This document shows, one piece after another, positions 16,379 through 24,492 of a DNA stretch of 44,848 nucleotides. The stretch comes from Gemmatimonadota bacterium. GTDB lineage: Bacteria > Gemmatimonadota > Gemmatimonadetes > Gemmatimonadales > GWC2-71-9. The position numbers were made by a program, and so were the translations under genes. Within the stretch, counting starts at the first letter, position 1. Every line of letters begins with the position of its first letter. The notes under the pieces were generated by a model. That model had not been told where the DNA came from, did no database searches, and saw only the letters and a program-made list of their open reading frames with translations. The stretch spans positions 1 to 44,848 of the forward strand of contig QHUZ01000027.1 of the NCBI GenBank assembly GCA_003223395.1. Direction: 5' to 3'.

Positions 16379-17316
16379 CGGCTCAGTCGCCGGGCGCGCT
16401 CCGCAAACGCGCGCCGGAGCGGGACAGCGTAGGGCACCGTCGTCAGCAGCGAGACGCGATCCACCCCGGCCTGCACCAACCTGCGGCTGCGCTCTTGCTG
16501 CATCTTTTCCGCCGCGACACGGATGCGGGTGCGCGTGGGTGCGTGGCTCGTGTCCACCAGGAGACGTTGGCCGGTCTCGCCGTCTTCGAGCTCCACCCAT
16601 CCCGCATCGGGGAGATCGTACTCGCGCGGATCGTCGACCGTGATCGCCACGACTTCGTGGCGCGCGGTCAGTTGGCGAAGCGCCTCTTCCCAGCCTTCGG
16701 CGCGAAAATCCGACAGCACGACGATGATCGCGCGGTGGCGCAGCAGCTTCCCCGCATAGGCCAGCGCGCCCGCGAGGTTCGTGCCGCGCCCCCGTGGAGC
16801 GAACGCCACCAGGTCGCGAATCACTCGCAGCGCGTGAGCGCGCCCTTTGGCGGGCCGCACGACGTACTCCGGCATGTCGGCGAAGAGCAACGCGCCGACG
16901 CGGTCGTTGTGCCGCGCGGCAGCGAGCGCGAGGACGGCAGCGACCTCGACGGCGAGGCCCGCCTTGGTGTAGGGGCGGCCGAAATGCAGTGAACCCGATT
17001 GGTCGACGATGAGGAGCAGCGTCAGCTCGCGCTCCTCCATGAAGGTCTTGACGAACGGGTGACCCATCCGCGCCGACACGTTCCAGTCGATGGCGCGGAA
17101 GTCGTCGCCCTGCTGGTAGGCGCGCACCTCCGCGAACTCGATACCCTGGCCTCGAAAGACGGAGCGGTACTCGCCCGTGAACAGCGTGTTGACCAGGTTG
17201 CGGGCGCGCAGCTCGATCCCCTTCACCTGTTTGAGCACTTCGGCGGGCACGGCCCGCCGACGGGCGCGGACCGGGGATGTTACGGCACGCCGGCGCTCTT
17301 GTCCCGCATACGTCAC
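16375..17316 (-). CDS. DUF58 domain protein (MoxR partner with VWA-like fold)
   Basis: Family members normally pair with MoxR ATPases and carry a degenerate VWA fold. The 313 residues contain the DUF58 core: RNLVNTLFTGEYRSVFRGQG, then EFAEVRAYQQGDDFRAIDWN, followed by a VWA-like half with LLLIVDQSGSLHFG and IVVLSDFRAEGWEEAL. VDQSGS retains a MIDAS-like D-x-S-x-S. The GTG at 17316 overlaps the moxR stop as GTGA, and no ATG lies closer to the domain. Confidence 0.93.
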   Translation of the reverse strand: MTYAGQERRRAVTSPVRARRRAVPAEVLKQVKGIELRARNLVNTLFTGEYRSVFRGQGIEFAEVRAYQQGDDFRAIDWNVSARMGHPFVKTFMEERELTLLLIVDQSGSLHFGRPYTKAGLAVEVAAVLALAAARHNDRVGALLFADMPEYVVRPAKGRAHALRVIRDLVAFAPRGRGTNLAGALAYAGKLLRHRAIIVVLSDFRAEGWEEALRQLTARHEVVAITVDDPREYDLPDAGWVELEDGETGQRLLVDTSHAPTRTRIRVAAEKMQQERSRRLVQAGVDRVSLLTTVPYAVPLRRAFAERARRLSR

Positions 17317-18287
17317 GGCACGCCCACCGCCTCCAGGATCCTCGCGATGACGCGGTCGGTGTCCATGTCTTCGGCTTCGGCCTCGAACGTGAGCAGCACG
17401 CGGTGCCGGAGCACATCGAACGCCATCGCCTTGACGTCCTCGGGCACCACAAACGCGCGTCCGCGCAGATAGGCGTGTGCGCGCGCGGCCTGCGCCAGGT
17501 AGATCGAGGCGCGCGGCGAGGCGCCGAACGCGATCAGCGGCTTGAGCTCCGCCAGGCCGATGGCCTGCGGCTCGCGGGTCGCGCGGACGGTATCGACGAT
17601 GTAATCGACGACCTTCTGATCCATGAACAGCTCGGCGATGGCGCTGCGCGCCGCCAGGATGTCGTCCGCCTCGGCGACGCGCTGGACCTCGATGGGCCGG
17701 CCCCCCGCCATGCGCCCGACGATCTCCTTTTCCGCGTCGCGGGTCGGGTAGCCGACGCGGACCTTGAGCATGAAGCGGTCGAGCTGCGCTTCGGGCAGCG
17801 GATACGTGCCTTCGTGCTCGATCGGGTTCTGCGTCGCGAGCACGAGGAACGGCTCGCCCAGGAAGAACGTCTCGCCGCCGATCGTCACCTGCTTTTCCTG
17901 CATCGCCTCGAGCAGTGCCGACTGCACCTTGGCCGGCGCGCGGTTGATTTCGTCGGCGAGAACGAGGTTGGCGAACAGCGGCCCCTTCTTGGGATAGAAC
18001 TCCTGCGACCGTTGATCGTAGACCATCGTGCCGATCACGTCGGCCGGCAGCAGATCGGGCGTGAATTGGATCCGCGAGAAGCTGATCTTCAGGCATTCCG
18101 CGACGGTCTTCACCGCGAGCGTCTTGGCCAGTCCCGGCACGCCCTCGAGCAGGATGTGGCCGCCGGTGAGCAGGCCGATCAGCAGGCGCTCGACCATGAC
18201 TTCCTGGCCGACCACACGCTTCGCTACTTCGCGCGTGATGGTCTGCGTCAGCACTGCGTCGTTCGTCTTCGCCGTGCGTGTGGTCAT
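17313..18287 (-). CDS. MoxR-family AAA+ ATPase
   Basis: Chaperone-like ATPase thought to mature or insert metal cofactors with VWA partners. Walker A is GVPGLAKT (49-56), Walker B LVLADEIN (108-115), sensor one ATQNPIEHEGTYPLPEAQLD, and a C-terminal lid contains GASPRASIYLAQAARAHAYL. The 324-residue length is normal. It is the first of the ATPase-DUF58-Bat block and is coupled to the HEAT-repeat gene upstream through an ATGA overlap. Confidence 0.96.
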   Translation of the reverse strand: MTTRTAKTNDAVLTQTITREVAKRVVGQEVMVERLLIGLLTGGHILLEGVPGLAKTLAVKTVAECLKISFSRIQFTPDLLPADVIGTMVYDQRSQEFYPKKGPLFANLVLADEINRAPAKVQSALLEAMQEKQVTIGGETFFLGEPFLVLATQNPIEHEGTYPLPEAQLDRFMLKVRVGYPTRDAEKEIVGRMAGGRPIEVQRVAEADDILAARSAIAELFMDQKVVDYIVDTVRATREPQAIGLAELKPLIAFGASPRASIYLAQAARAHAYLRGRAFVVPEDVKAMAFDVLRHRVLLTFEAEAEDMDTDRVIARILEAVGVP

Positions 18288-19837
18288 CTCAGAGACGCTT
18301 CCGCTGCCCGCTTCACCGTTGGCTCCTTGTCTCGTGCGTAGAGTTCCAGCAACGCCTTCGCCTCCACTCGATCCAGCTGCGCCAATCCTTCAATTGCTGC
18401 GGCGCGCACGAACGGCGTGCGGCGCGGCCGTCCCCCGGGCTCGGCGAACTTCGCCAACACCTCCAGCGCTTCGGGAGCGCCGAGGTGCCCGATCGCTTTG
18501 AGCAACGCAGCCAATACCCCTTCGTCTTTCTCCTGCTCCAGCCGCCGTACCAGAACGGTGGTGGCCCCGACGTCGCCCGCCGCCGCGACTGCCCGCGCGG
18601 CCGCGGTGCGCACCAGCACCGATTCATCCTTGAGCGCCGGCATCGCGGGTCGCGAGATCTCGCGTCCACCCAGCTCGGCGAGACCGAGCAGTGCCGCTTC
18701 CCGCACCCGCTCGTCGGCGTGACGCGTCAGATTAATGAGCAGCTCGGCGACGTGCGGGTCACCGCTCAGCCCGAGAAACTCCGCCGCGGCCGCGACCACT
18801 TCCGGCACTTTGCTCTCGACTCGGGCTTGCAGCAGCTCCACGGCACGCTCGCCCGCGGCCCGCATGGCTGCCCGATAGGCTTCGCGCAGCTCCGGCGCCG
18901 CGTGCAGATACGCGTCCACCACCGACCCGGCGGACACCGCCCCGAGCGCGCCGACCGCATTCACCAGATGCGCGCGCTCGGCCGGCGGGACACGCGGCTC
19001 ACCGAGGCGCGCGACCATACGCTCCACAATAGCCTCGTCCGCAAGCGCCCCCGCCACCTCCCCGATCGCCTCTTGAATGTCAGGATCCTGGATCTTGCCC
19101 AGGGAGCGATCGAGCCCGGCGACGACCTCGGCGACCGCGCCAATATCGCGGAGCGCAATGACCTGCGGTGTGAGCTGGCGCAACTTCCCGATGATCACGC
19201 GTTGGTCTTCCGGGCGCGAGGCAGCCAGCAACGCCGCGACCGCGCGCCGCGCTTCCACGTCCGCCGGGAGGACATCTGGACGGAACACGCCGCTTTGCCG
19301 CGGGGGACTGACCGCCTCTGACGGCGGCGGCGAAGGGGCGGCGACAAACACCGGCTCCGACGGGGCGGCGACTGACGGCGGCGGCGATTCAACTGGCGCC
19401 GGAGGCACGTCGCCGAGCGAACGGGATGCAGAAAGGCGCTGGCTCGCGCGGCGACCCAGGTGCAGCGTGATACGGCCGAGGACGGCGTCATCAGGCGAGA
19501 CGTTCCCCACGGCGACGCCGAACAGGCCGAGCCAATGCTCGGACGTGACGCCAGGATTGACTTGAATTGACCGGATGCCGCGCGCGAAAAGCAGCCCGGC
19601 GAGCTCGGCGACCTGCGTGTTGCGTGGCAGGAGGTGCTGCCCGTGCCACAGCAGACCGGTCGCGCCGATCTTCCACTCCACGGTGCCGAGCGACGCGAGC
19701 GCCGGCAGCGCGCCCGTGATCTGGCGCATCGCTTCGAGCACCGCCGGATGAGACGGCGGATAGAGGCGCGTCAGCCGAAATGTCGTGCCGATCGCGCCGA
19801 GCGCACGGTCCAATGCTCCAGTGTCGATCGCCATCAT
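18284..19837 (-). CDS. HEAT-repeat protein
   Basis: Predicted soluble scaffold. Residues 1-130 form an alpha-beta region of unknown type (LGRITLHLGRRASQRLS near its end). A Pro-rich linker (about 145-190) leads to HEAT-like helical repeats that fill the C-terminal two thirds, for example ADERVREAALLGLAELGGRE and DESVLVRTAAARAVAAAGDV. No catalytic motif was seen. Immediate coupling to moxR suggests it binds a substrate or partner of the ATPase complex, which is inference. Confidence 0.85.
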   Translation of the reverse strand: MMAIDTGALDRALGAIGTTFRLTRLYPPSHPAVLEAMRQITGALPALASLGTVEWKIGATGLLWHGQHLLPRNTQVAELAGLLFARGIRSIQVNPGVTSEHWLGLFGVAVGNVSPDDAVLGRITLHLGRRASQRLSASRSLGDVPPAPVESPPPSVAAPSEPVFVAAPSPPPSEAVSPPRQSGVFRPDVLPADVEARRAVAALLAASRPEDQRVIIGKLRQLTPQVIALRDIGAVAEVVAGLDRSLGKIQDPDIQEAIGEVAGALADEAIVERMVARLGEPRVPPAERAHLVNAVGALGAVSAGSVVDAYLHAAPELREAYRAAMRAAGERAVELLQARVESKVPEVVAAAAEFLGLSGDPHVAELLINLTRHADERVREAALLGLAELGGREISRPAMPALKDESVLVRTAAARAVAAAGDVGATTVLVRRLEQEKDEGVLAALLKAIGHLGAPEALEVLAKFAEPGGRPRRTPFVRAAAIEGLAQLDRVEAKALLELYARDKEPTVKRAAEASLR

Positions 19838-21498
19838 CAGCGCTTAATGCGCGTCCCCTTGTCTTCGACGGTAAAGACCCACGTGGCAAAGCGCGACGGC
19901 TCGATCGTATCATCGGGATCGATCGCGTTCCAGTCGACGTCGCTGCCGGAGCTCTGCGGCCCGCTCGCGCGCACCTCCGCGTCTCGCACCATCGCCCCCG
20001 CGCGCGTGATCCACACCCCGAACTGCTCCGGCCGCAGGTCTACCCAGCCGCGCGGCGCCACGCTCAACGGGTCACGGTCCGGCTCGGGGGCCACGACCAC
20101 GATGCTCCCCCGGTACACAGTCTTTCCATCCGGCGCGACGATGGGCAATCCCACCGAGATAATTTGCTGCCGCAGCGCCGCGTCGGCTTCCAGGAGGCGC
20201 CACGCGGCATCGGCGAGCGCGCGCGGCTTGCTGCCCGCGAGCACCCGGACGTTGCGGCACAGCTGCCGGCAGAGATAGGCTTCGTACAACAATTTGGTGA
20301 GCCGCGGCGGCCCCAGCATCTCGTAGGCCACCCCGCGGGACTTGCGGCTGTCCTCGAGCGCCCGCAGACGGCCGACGGCGTTGCGGCGCAGCACCCCGGC
20401 GCGATAGGTCGGCCCCGCGGTCGACGCGTCGAGGGCCGCAACGATGTCCTTGCCGGTGGGCCGGCCCTGCAGCTCCAGGATCACGTAGTCGGCGACCTCT
20501 TCGGGCGTGATGAACTCCATCTGTCCCAGCGCGGTAACGGTTTCGAACTCGTCACGCGCGAACAAGCCGTTTTCGCCGACGTCGATGTACACGCCGTCGA
20601 GCGGCCGGCCGAGGTCACGCCACGGTGTCGCGCCCGGGGCGAACGCCTCCTGCAACCGCACCGGCGTGTCGCAGTCTACGAGCGGGATCGGCTTGCCTTT
20701 GCGGCGCACCGGACCGTGCGCCACTTCGCGCCATGCGATCGTCGCGGTCGGCTTGATTTCGACGGTGACCGGTGCGTCGGGCGTGCGTCCCAACAGGAAC
20801 AGCAGCATCGTATGCGCGCCGGCGATCGCCGACTTCGTCAGCAAGGTGGCGCTCGGCCGCTCCTCCGAGTGCGTGTACGGAATGTTGAACCCCATCCCCC
20901 CCGTGCCGCTGGTCCCGATCTTCACGTAGGCCTGTGTGCCGGCGCGCCGCAGCGCCTCGGTGATGATCTGCGCGTGGCGAATCAGCGGCGGCATCGGCAG
21001 GCGCAGCAGATGCTGCTCGATCGCCGCGCGATCGAGCGGCGCGCCGCCATTTTTGGCTCGGTCGAGCAAGTCCCGCGCGCTTTGAAAGACGTCCTGATAC
21101 GCGAACGCGGTCGCGGTATTGATGCTGTCCACGACCGCGTCGGGCTTGTAGCGAACCAGCAGTTGAAACAGGAGGTTGCGTTCCAGGACCGCATCGGTGA
21201 GATCACCGAGCAAGTCGCCGAGCACGAGAGCGCGGTGCTCGGCCTTGGCCATAACGGTCGCCATGTCGAGTCGCGCGACGGGCGCCGGCATGAAGACGTT
21301 GCCCCATTCGACGTCGATCGTCACGCCGCCGCGGTAGGGCTCGAGCGCGCGCGCGGCGGCTCGCACTTCGTCTTCGAACAACGCCACGAGCACGAGGCGG
21401 CGCGGCGGCGGCGACGCCGCCAGGACTCGCCGCGCCACGGCGTGGCCGACGAGACCGCTCCCGCCCAGCAGCATTACCGTCCGATCAGCGAGCTCCAT
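19837..21498 (-). CDS. Rossmann-fold (SDR-like) protein of unknown function, 553 aa
   Basis: The N-terminus VMLLGGSGLVGHAVARRVL is an NAD(P)-binding glycine-rich motif, followed by RRLVLVALFEDE. There is no obvious SDR YxxxK catalytic pair. A distinctive central motif, KIGTSGTGGMGFNIPYTHSE, and an acidic C-terminus with DVDWNAIDPDDTIEPSRFA are not ones I can name. At 553 residues it is about twice a classical SDR. It overlaps rluB by 14 bases and the HEAT gene by one base. An epimerase or saccharopine-dehydrogenase-like origin is possible. Confidence 0.8.
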   Translation of the reverse strand: MELADRTVMLLGGSGLVGHAVARRVLAASPPPRRLVLVALFEDEVRAAARALEPYRGGVTIDVEWGNVFMPAPVARLDMATVMAKAEHRALVLGDLLGDLTDAVLERNLLFQLLVRYKPDAVVDSINTATAFAYQDVFQSARDLLDRAKNGGAPLDRAAIEQHLLRLPMPPLIRHAQIITEALRRAGTQAYVKIGTSGTGGMGFNIPYTHSEERPSATLLTKSAIAGAHTMLLFLLGRTPDAPVTVEIKPTATIAWREVAHGPVRRKGKPIPLVDCDTPVRLQEAFAPGATPWRDLGRPLDGVYIDVGENGLFARDEFETVTALGQMEFITPEEVADYVILELQGRPTGKDIVAALDASTAGPTYRAGVLRRNAVGRLRALEDSRKSRGVAYEMLGPPRLTKLLYEAYLCRQLCRNVRVLAGSKPRALADAAWRLLEADAALRQQIISVGLPIVAPDGKTVYRGSIVVVAPEPDRDPLSVAPRGWVDLRPEQFGVWITRAGAMVRDAEVRASGPQSSGSDVDWNAIDPDDTIEPSRFATWVFTVEDKGTRIKR

Positions 21499-22204
21499 GT
21501 AGTCGCTCGATTGCTCCGATCTCCTGCCGGGTGAGCTCCCGCCAATGGCCTTCGGCCAGCTTGCCGAGCCGGACCGGGCCGTAGGACACGCGGTGCAACC
21601 ATTCGACTTTGAGCCCCAGCGCTTCCGCGATACGGCGCACGATCCGCTGCCGCCCTTCGGCGAGCGTCAGCTCGATCTCCACCGACTTCCCCTGCGGCCG
21701 CACGCGCGACTCGACGATGCGGACCGCGCGACCATCGATCACGATCCGTTGCGCGAGCGCGGTCCGGATCGCGCCGGCGTCGGCGCCGTGCACGCCCAGC
21801 CAATAGGTGCGGGGCACCTCATAGCGCGGATGCATCAGCCGGTGGGCCGCGCCGCCATCCGTGGTCAGGAGCAGCAGCCCCGACGTCATCACGTCCAGCC
21901 GCCCAACGTACGTGAGACCGGGCACCTTGGGGAGAAGCCCGAAGACCGTGCGGCGTCCCTCCGGATCAGCGCGGCTCACGACGTAGCCGAGCGGTTTGTT
22001 GAGGGCGAGCCAGGTCGTGCGGGTCGCGGCGCGGACCGGACGGCCGTCAACGGTGACCTTCTGCGTATCGGGATCGACGCTCATCCCGATCGTCGCGGTC
22101 TCGCCATCCACTCGCACGCGGCCGGCGCGGATCAGGTCTTCCGCCTTGCGGCGTGACGTGACGCCCGCACGCGCCAGAGCGCGCTGCAGGCGCATGAGGG
22201 TCAT
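21485..22204 (-). CDS. rluB: Pseudouridine synthase, RsuA/RluB family
   Basis: Isomerises a uridine in rRNA. The N-terminal S4 RNA-binding domain is MRLQRALARAGVTSRRKAED, and the catalytic motif is YVGRLDVMTSGLLLLTTDG, with the Asp of GRLD as nucleophile. WLALNKPLGYVVSR and EGRQRIVRRIAEALG are family blocks. The 239-residue length and the scpA-scpB-rluB order are typical, so RluB is preferred over RsuA or RluE. The start was set at the ATG that overlaps scpB as ATGA. Confidence 0.92.
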   Translation of the reverse strand: MTLMRLQRALARAGVTSRRKAEDLIRAGRVRVDGETATIGMSVDPDTQKVTVDGRPVRAATRTTWLALNKPLGYVVSRADPEGRRTVFGLLPKVPGLTYVGRLDVMTSGLLLLTTDGGAAHRLMHPRYEVPRTYWLGVHGADAGAIRTALAQRIVIDGRAVRIVESRVRPQGKSVEIELTLAEGRQRIVRRIAEALGLKVEWLHRVSYGPVRLGKLAEGHWRELTRQEIGAIERLHGAR

Positions 22205-22743
22205 TCGGGTTCGTCGACGGGGGTCGGACGCCGGAGCGCAACCGACAGCTCGTCGAGCCGCGGCAGATCCTCCAGGTCTTTCAAGCCGAGAATCTCCAGA
22301 AACGGCGGCGTCGTGCCGTAGAGCAGCGGGCGGCCGAGACCTTCGCCGCGCGTGACGACTTCGATGAGGCCGCGCTCCACCAGCTTGTCCATCACAGCGC
22401 CCGAATCGACACCGCGGATCTCGTCCACTTCCAGGCGTCCGACGGGCTGCCGGTACGCGATGATCGCCAGCGTCTCGAGGGCGGCCGGCGACAACCGGCG
22501 CGGCCGCAGCGCGAACTGCGCGCGCTCGATCGTCTCGGCATACTCGCGCCGCGTGAGGAACTGCCATCCCTCCGCGATCTCAACCAGTTCGACGCCGTGG
22601 TCCTCTTGATAGTTCTGGCGTATCTCGTCGAGCGCTGCTCTGACATTCCCTTCCGACGGCGCGAGGGACTCGAGCTCCTCCAGCGTCAGGGGGCGCGACG
22701 CCGCAAACAGCGCGGCTTCAAGCAGCTTCGCGAGAGATTCCAC
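22201..22743 (-). CDS. scpB: Segregation and condensation protein B
   Basis: Winged-helix subunit that dimerises and binds ScpA in the SMC condensin complex. The sequence contains LAKLLEAALFAASRPLTLEE, LSPAALETLAIIAYRQPVGR, EIRGVDSGAVMDKLVERGLI and LGRPLLYGTTPPFLEILGL, all diagnostic. The 180-residue length is standard. It overlaps scpA by 26 bases. Confidence 0.97.
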   Translation of the reverse strand: MESLAKLLEAALFAASRPLTLEELESLAPSEGNVRAALDEIRQNYQEDHGVELVEIAEGWQFLTRREYAETIERAQFALRPRRLSPAALETLAIIAYRQPVGRLEVDEIRGVDSGAVMDKLVERGLIEVVTRGEGLGRPLLYGTTPPFLEILGLKDLEDLPRLDELSVALRRPTPVDEPE

Positions 22744-23464
22744 GCGTGATCACCATCGGGCCGAACGGTTCGGGCTGCGACAACGTGAGCACGCTGCGCT
22801 TGGCGAGCTCGAGGAGCGCGATGAACGTGGACAGCACGTCCACCAGCGTGGCCTGGGGGCCCCCCCCGACGGCGTCGCGCCAGCCGAACGTCTCGCGCTC
22901 GGCCAGCAACGCCAGGATGCGCGCCGTCGCACCCTCGACGTCGAGCGGGCGCGGCACGACGCGGTGGTGCAAGTTCGGATCGGGCATGAGCGCGATGACG
23001 CGCTCCGCGGCCGCGAGCAGGTCGTTCAGGTCGATCTGCAGCGGCGCGGGCGGCGCATCGGGCGGCGGCGCTTCGTAGCCGCGGCCGAACCGCTCCGCGC
23101 GCGCGTCAGCGGCGTGGCCGAGCCACTCCACGAGCTCGCGAATCTGCTGGTACTCGAGCAGCCGGCGCACCAGCTCCGCGCGCGGGTCCTCCCATTCGTC
23201 GTCGCCGAGCCGGCGCGGCAGCAGCATTTGCGCCTTGATGCGCAGCAGCCGCGCCGCCATTTCGAGGTAGTCCGCCGCCTGATTGAGCCCCAGCTCGTTG
23301 ATCACCGACAGGAACTGAACCGCGATCTTCGCGATCGGCAGATCGGTGATATCGACTTCGTCTTCCTTGATCAGATGCAGCAGCAGGTCGAGCGGGCCGG
23401 AAAACTTCTCCAGCTCGACGACGAAGCCGCTGTTACCGGGATCGCGCAGGATGGGACTGGTCAC
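22718..23464 (-). CDS. scpA: Segregation and condensation protein A
   Basis: Kleisin subunit bridging SMC heads. The N-terminus FVVELEKFSGPLDLLLHLIK and EDEVDITDLPIAKIAVQFL are canonical. The central DYLEMAARLLRIKAQMLLP and the C-terminal winged helix complete 248 residues. The GTG at 23464 gives the overlap GTGA with the membrane protease gene and a short, sensible leader before the kleisin motif. Confidence 0.95.
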   Translation of the reverse strand: MTSPILRDPGNSGFVVELEKFSGPLDLLLHLIKEDEVDITDLPIAKIAVQFLSVINELGLNQAADYLEMAARLLRIKAQMLLPRRLGDDEWEDPRAELVRRLLEYQQIRELVEWLGHAADARAERFGRGYEAPPPDAPPAPLQIDLNDLLAAAERVIALMPDPNLHHRVVPRPLDVEGATARILALLAERETFGWRDAVGGGPQATLVDVLSTFIALLELAKRSVLTLSQPEPFGPMVITRGISREAA

Positions 23465-24114
23465 GTGGGGAGACCGCCCGGAAGCGCGACGGGGACGACG
23501 AGTCCTAGGGCGAGCCGCAGGAGCTGGAATGCGGGCCACAGAAAGAACTGAATAACCCCTGGCAGCATGTAGCTCACCAGGAGGATCGGGAGAAAGCCGA
23601 ATCGCTGGAACTGGCGGTATTGCATCCCTGCCCCGGGCGGCAAGAGATGATAGAACACGTGGCTGCCATCGAGCGGAGGAATCGGAATCAGGTTGAAGAA
23701 TGCGAGTACCAGATTCCATTGCATCCCGTAGAAGGTCATCCGCTGGAGGACCCCCAACGTCGAACTAAGCGAGGGCAACGCCTCCGCGATCGTTCCCACC
23801 GTCGCAAACAGCGCCGTAAAAATGACGAACAACACGAGGTTTACCGCGATGCCGGCGAGGGACACGATGATGTCTCCCCGCACATAATGCCGATAATTCC
23901 GTGGGTTGACGGGAACGGGTTTCGCGCCGCCGAAAGTGTATCTCCCTCCGGTACTGTACCAGAGCAGGATCGGAAGGAGCACCGTCATGAAGGGATCGAT
24001 GTGCTTCAGGGGATTGAACGTCAGCCGCCCGAGCATATACGCAGTGGAGTCGCCCTGCCGATACGCGGCCTCGGCGTGGGCGTACTCGTGGGCCACCATC
24101 GAAAACAGCAACAC
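23461..24114 (-). CDS. Site-2 protease family (M50) membrane metalloprotease
   Basis: Predicted intramembrane zinc protease. The HExxH motif is visible in MVAHEYAHAEAA, with the second-ligand region FFNLIPIPPLDGSHVFYHLL, as in YwhC/Rv2625-like rhomboid-independent M50B proteins. Only a GTG at 24114 offers a standard start, giving 217 residues. However, the upstream in-frame codons read W-F-E-F-L-L-S-A-P, which looks like the usual first half of this transmembrane segment. No ATG, GTG or TTG precedes it before a TAA, so a near-cognate start (ATC at 24144) or a sequence error is possible. It heads the long minus-strand chain. Confidence 0.87.
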   Translation of the reverse strand: MLLFSMVAHEYAHAEAAYRQGDSTAYMLGRLTFNPLKHIDPFMTVLLPILLWYSTGGRYTFGGAKPVPVNPRNYRHYVRGDIIVSLAGIAVNLVLFVIFTALFATVGTIAEALPSLSSTLGVLQRMTFYGMQWNLVLAFFNLIPIPPLDGSHVFYHLLPPGAGMQYRQFQRFGFLPILLVSYMLPGVIQFFLWPAFQLLRLALGLVVPVALPGGLPT

Positions 24115-24171
24115 CGGTGCCGAGAGAAGGAATTCGAACCAGATAGGGCGTACCCGGGTAGGTGACGGCCA

Positions 24172-24200
24172 AAGATATGTATACGCTTGACCCCACGCAA
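24172..24200 (-). promoter_or_regulatory. Candidate sigma-70 promoter for the scpA-to-coaX gene chain
   Basis: Minus-strand TTGCGT and TATCTT are separated by 17 bases, placing a transcript start near 24165, ahead of the protease gene. The element overlaps the opposite-facing rpsT promoter, and the -35 of each lies in the spacer of the other. Assignment rests on motif spacing only. Confidence 0.5.
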
Positions 24201-24215
24201 CTTACCGTCTACTTT
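24187..24215 (+). promoter_or_regulatory. Candidate sigma-70 promoter of rpsT
   Basis: TTGACC and TACTTT are separated by exactly 17 bases. The predicted transcript start, about seven bases past the -10, falls at 24222-24223, which is the rpsT ATG itself. Confidence 0.65.
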
Positions 24216-24222
24216 CCGCTCC

Positions 24223-24492
24223 ATGCCGAAGATCAAATCCGCGAAGAAAGCGATGCGCCAGGCGCGCTCGCGCACCATCCGTAACAAAGCCCAACGCTCC
24301 TCGCTGCGCACCGCGCTGAAGCACGTGCGCGCCGCCGCGACCGCCGACGCCGCCGCGGTCGCCTACGCGCTCGCCGCGCGCGTCCTCGACCGCGCTGCCC
24401 GCAAAGGACTGATCCACAAAAACAACGCCGCTCGGCAGAAGTCGCGCCTCGCGGCATTGGTCAAACGGTTACGGGAGAAGGCCTCGGCGTAG
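24223..24492 (+). CDS. rpsT: Small ribosomal subunit protein bS20
   Basis: The 89-residue basic protein begins MPKIKSAKKAMRQARSRTIR and continues NKAQRSSLRTALKHV, the hallmark of S20, which binds the 5' and 3' minor domains of 16S rRNA. An upstream in-frame ATG at 24187 is rejected because it overlaps the promoter and lacks conservation. No Shine-Dalgarno precedes the chosen ATG and the predicted transcript starts on it, so the mRNA is probably leaderless. It is divergent from the M50 gene, and its stop abuts that of the convergent zinc-ribbon gene. Confidence 0.97.
   Translation: MPKIKSAKKAMRQARSRTIRNKAQRSSLRTALKHVRAAATADAAAVAYALAARVLDRAARKGLIHKNNAARQKSRLAALVKRLREKASA

Noticed and set aside
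16375-18096. Extended N-terminus for the DUF58 gene reaching into moxR
   Set aside because: The extension is the out-of-frame reading of the MoxR ATPase; the GTG at 17316 gives a standard overlap and a normal length.
19780-21534. Plus-strand ORF of 584 codons opposite the Rossmann-fold gene
   Set aside because: Low-complexity, His/Arg-rich translation; the minus strand carries a recognisable cofactor motif and coupled junctions.
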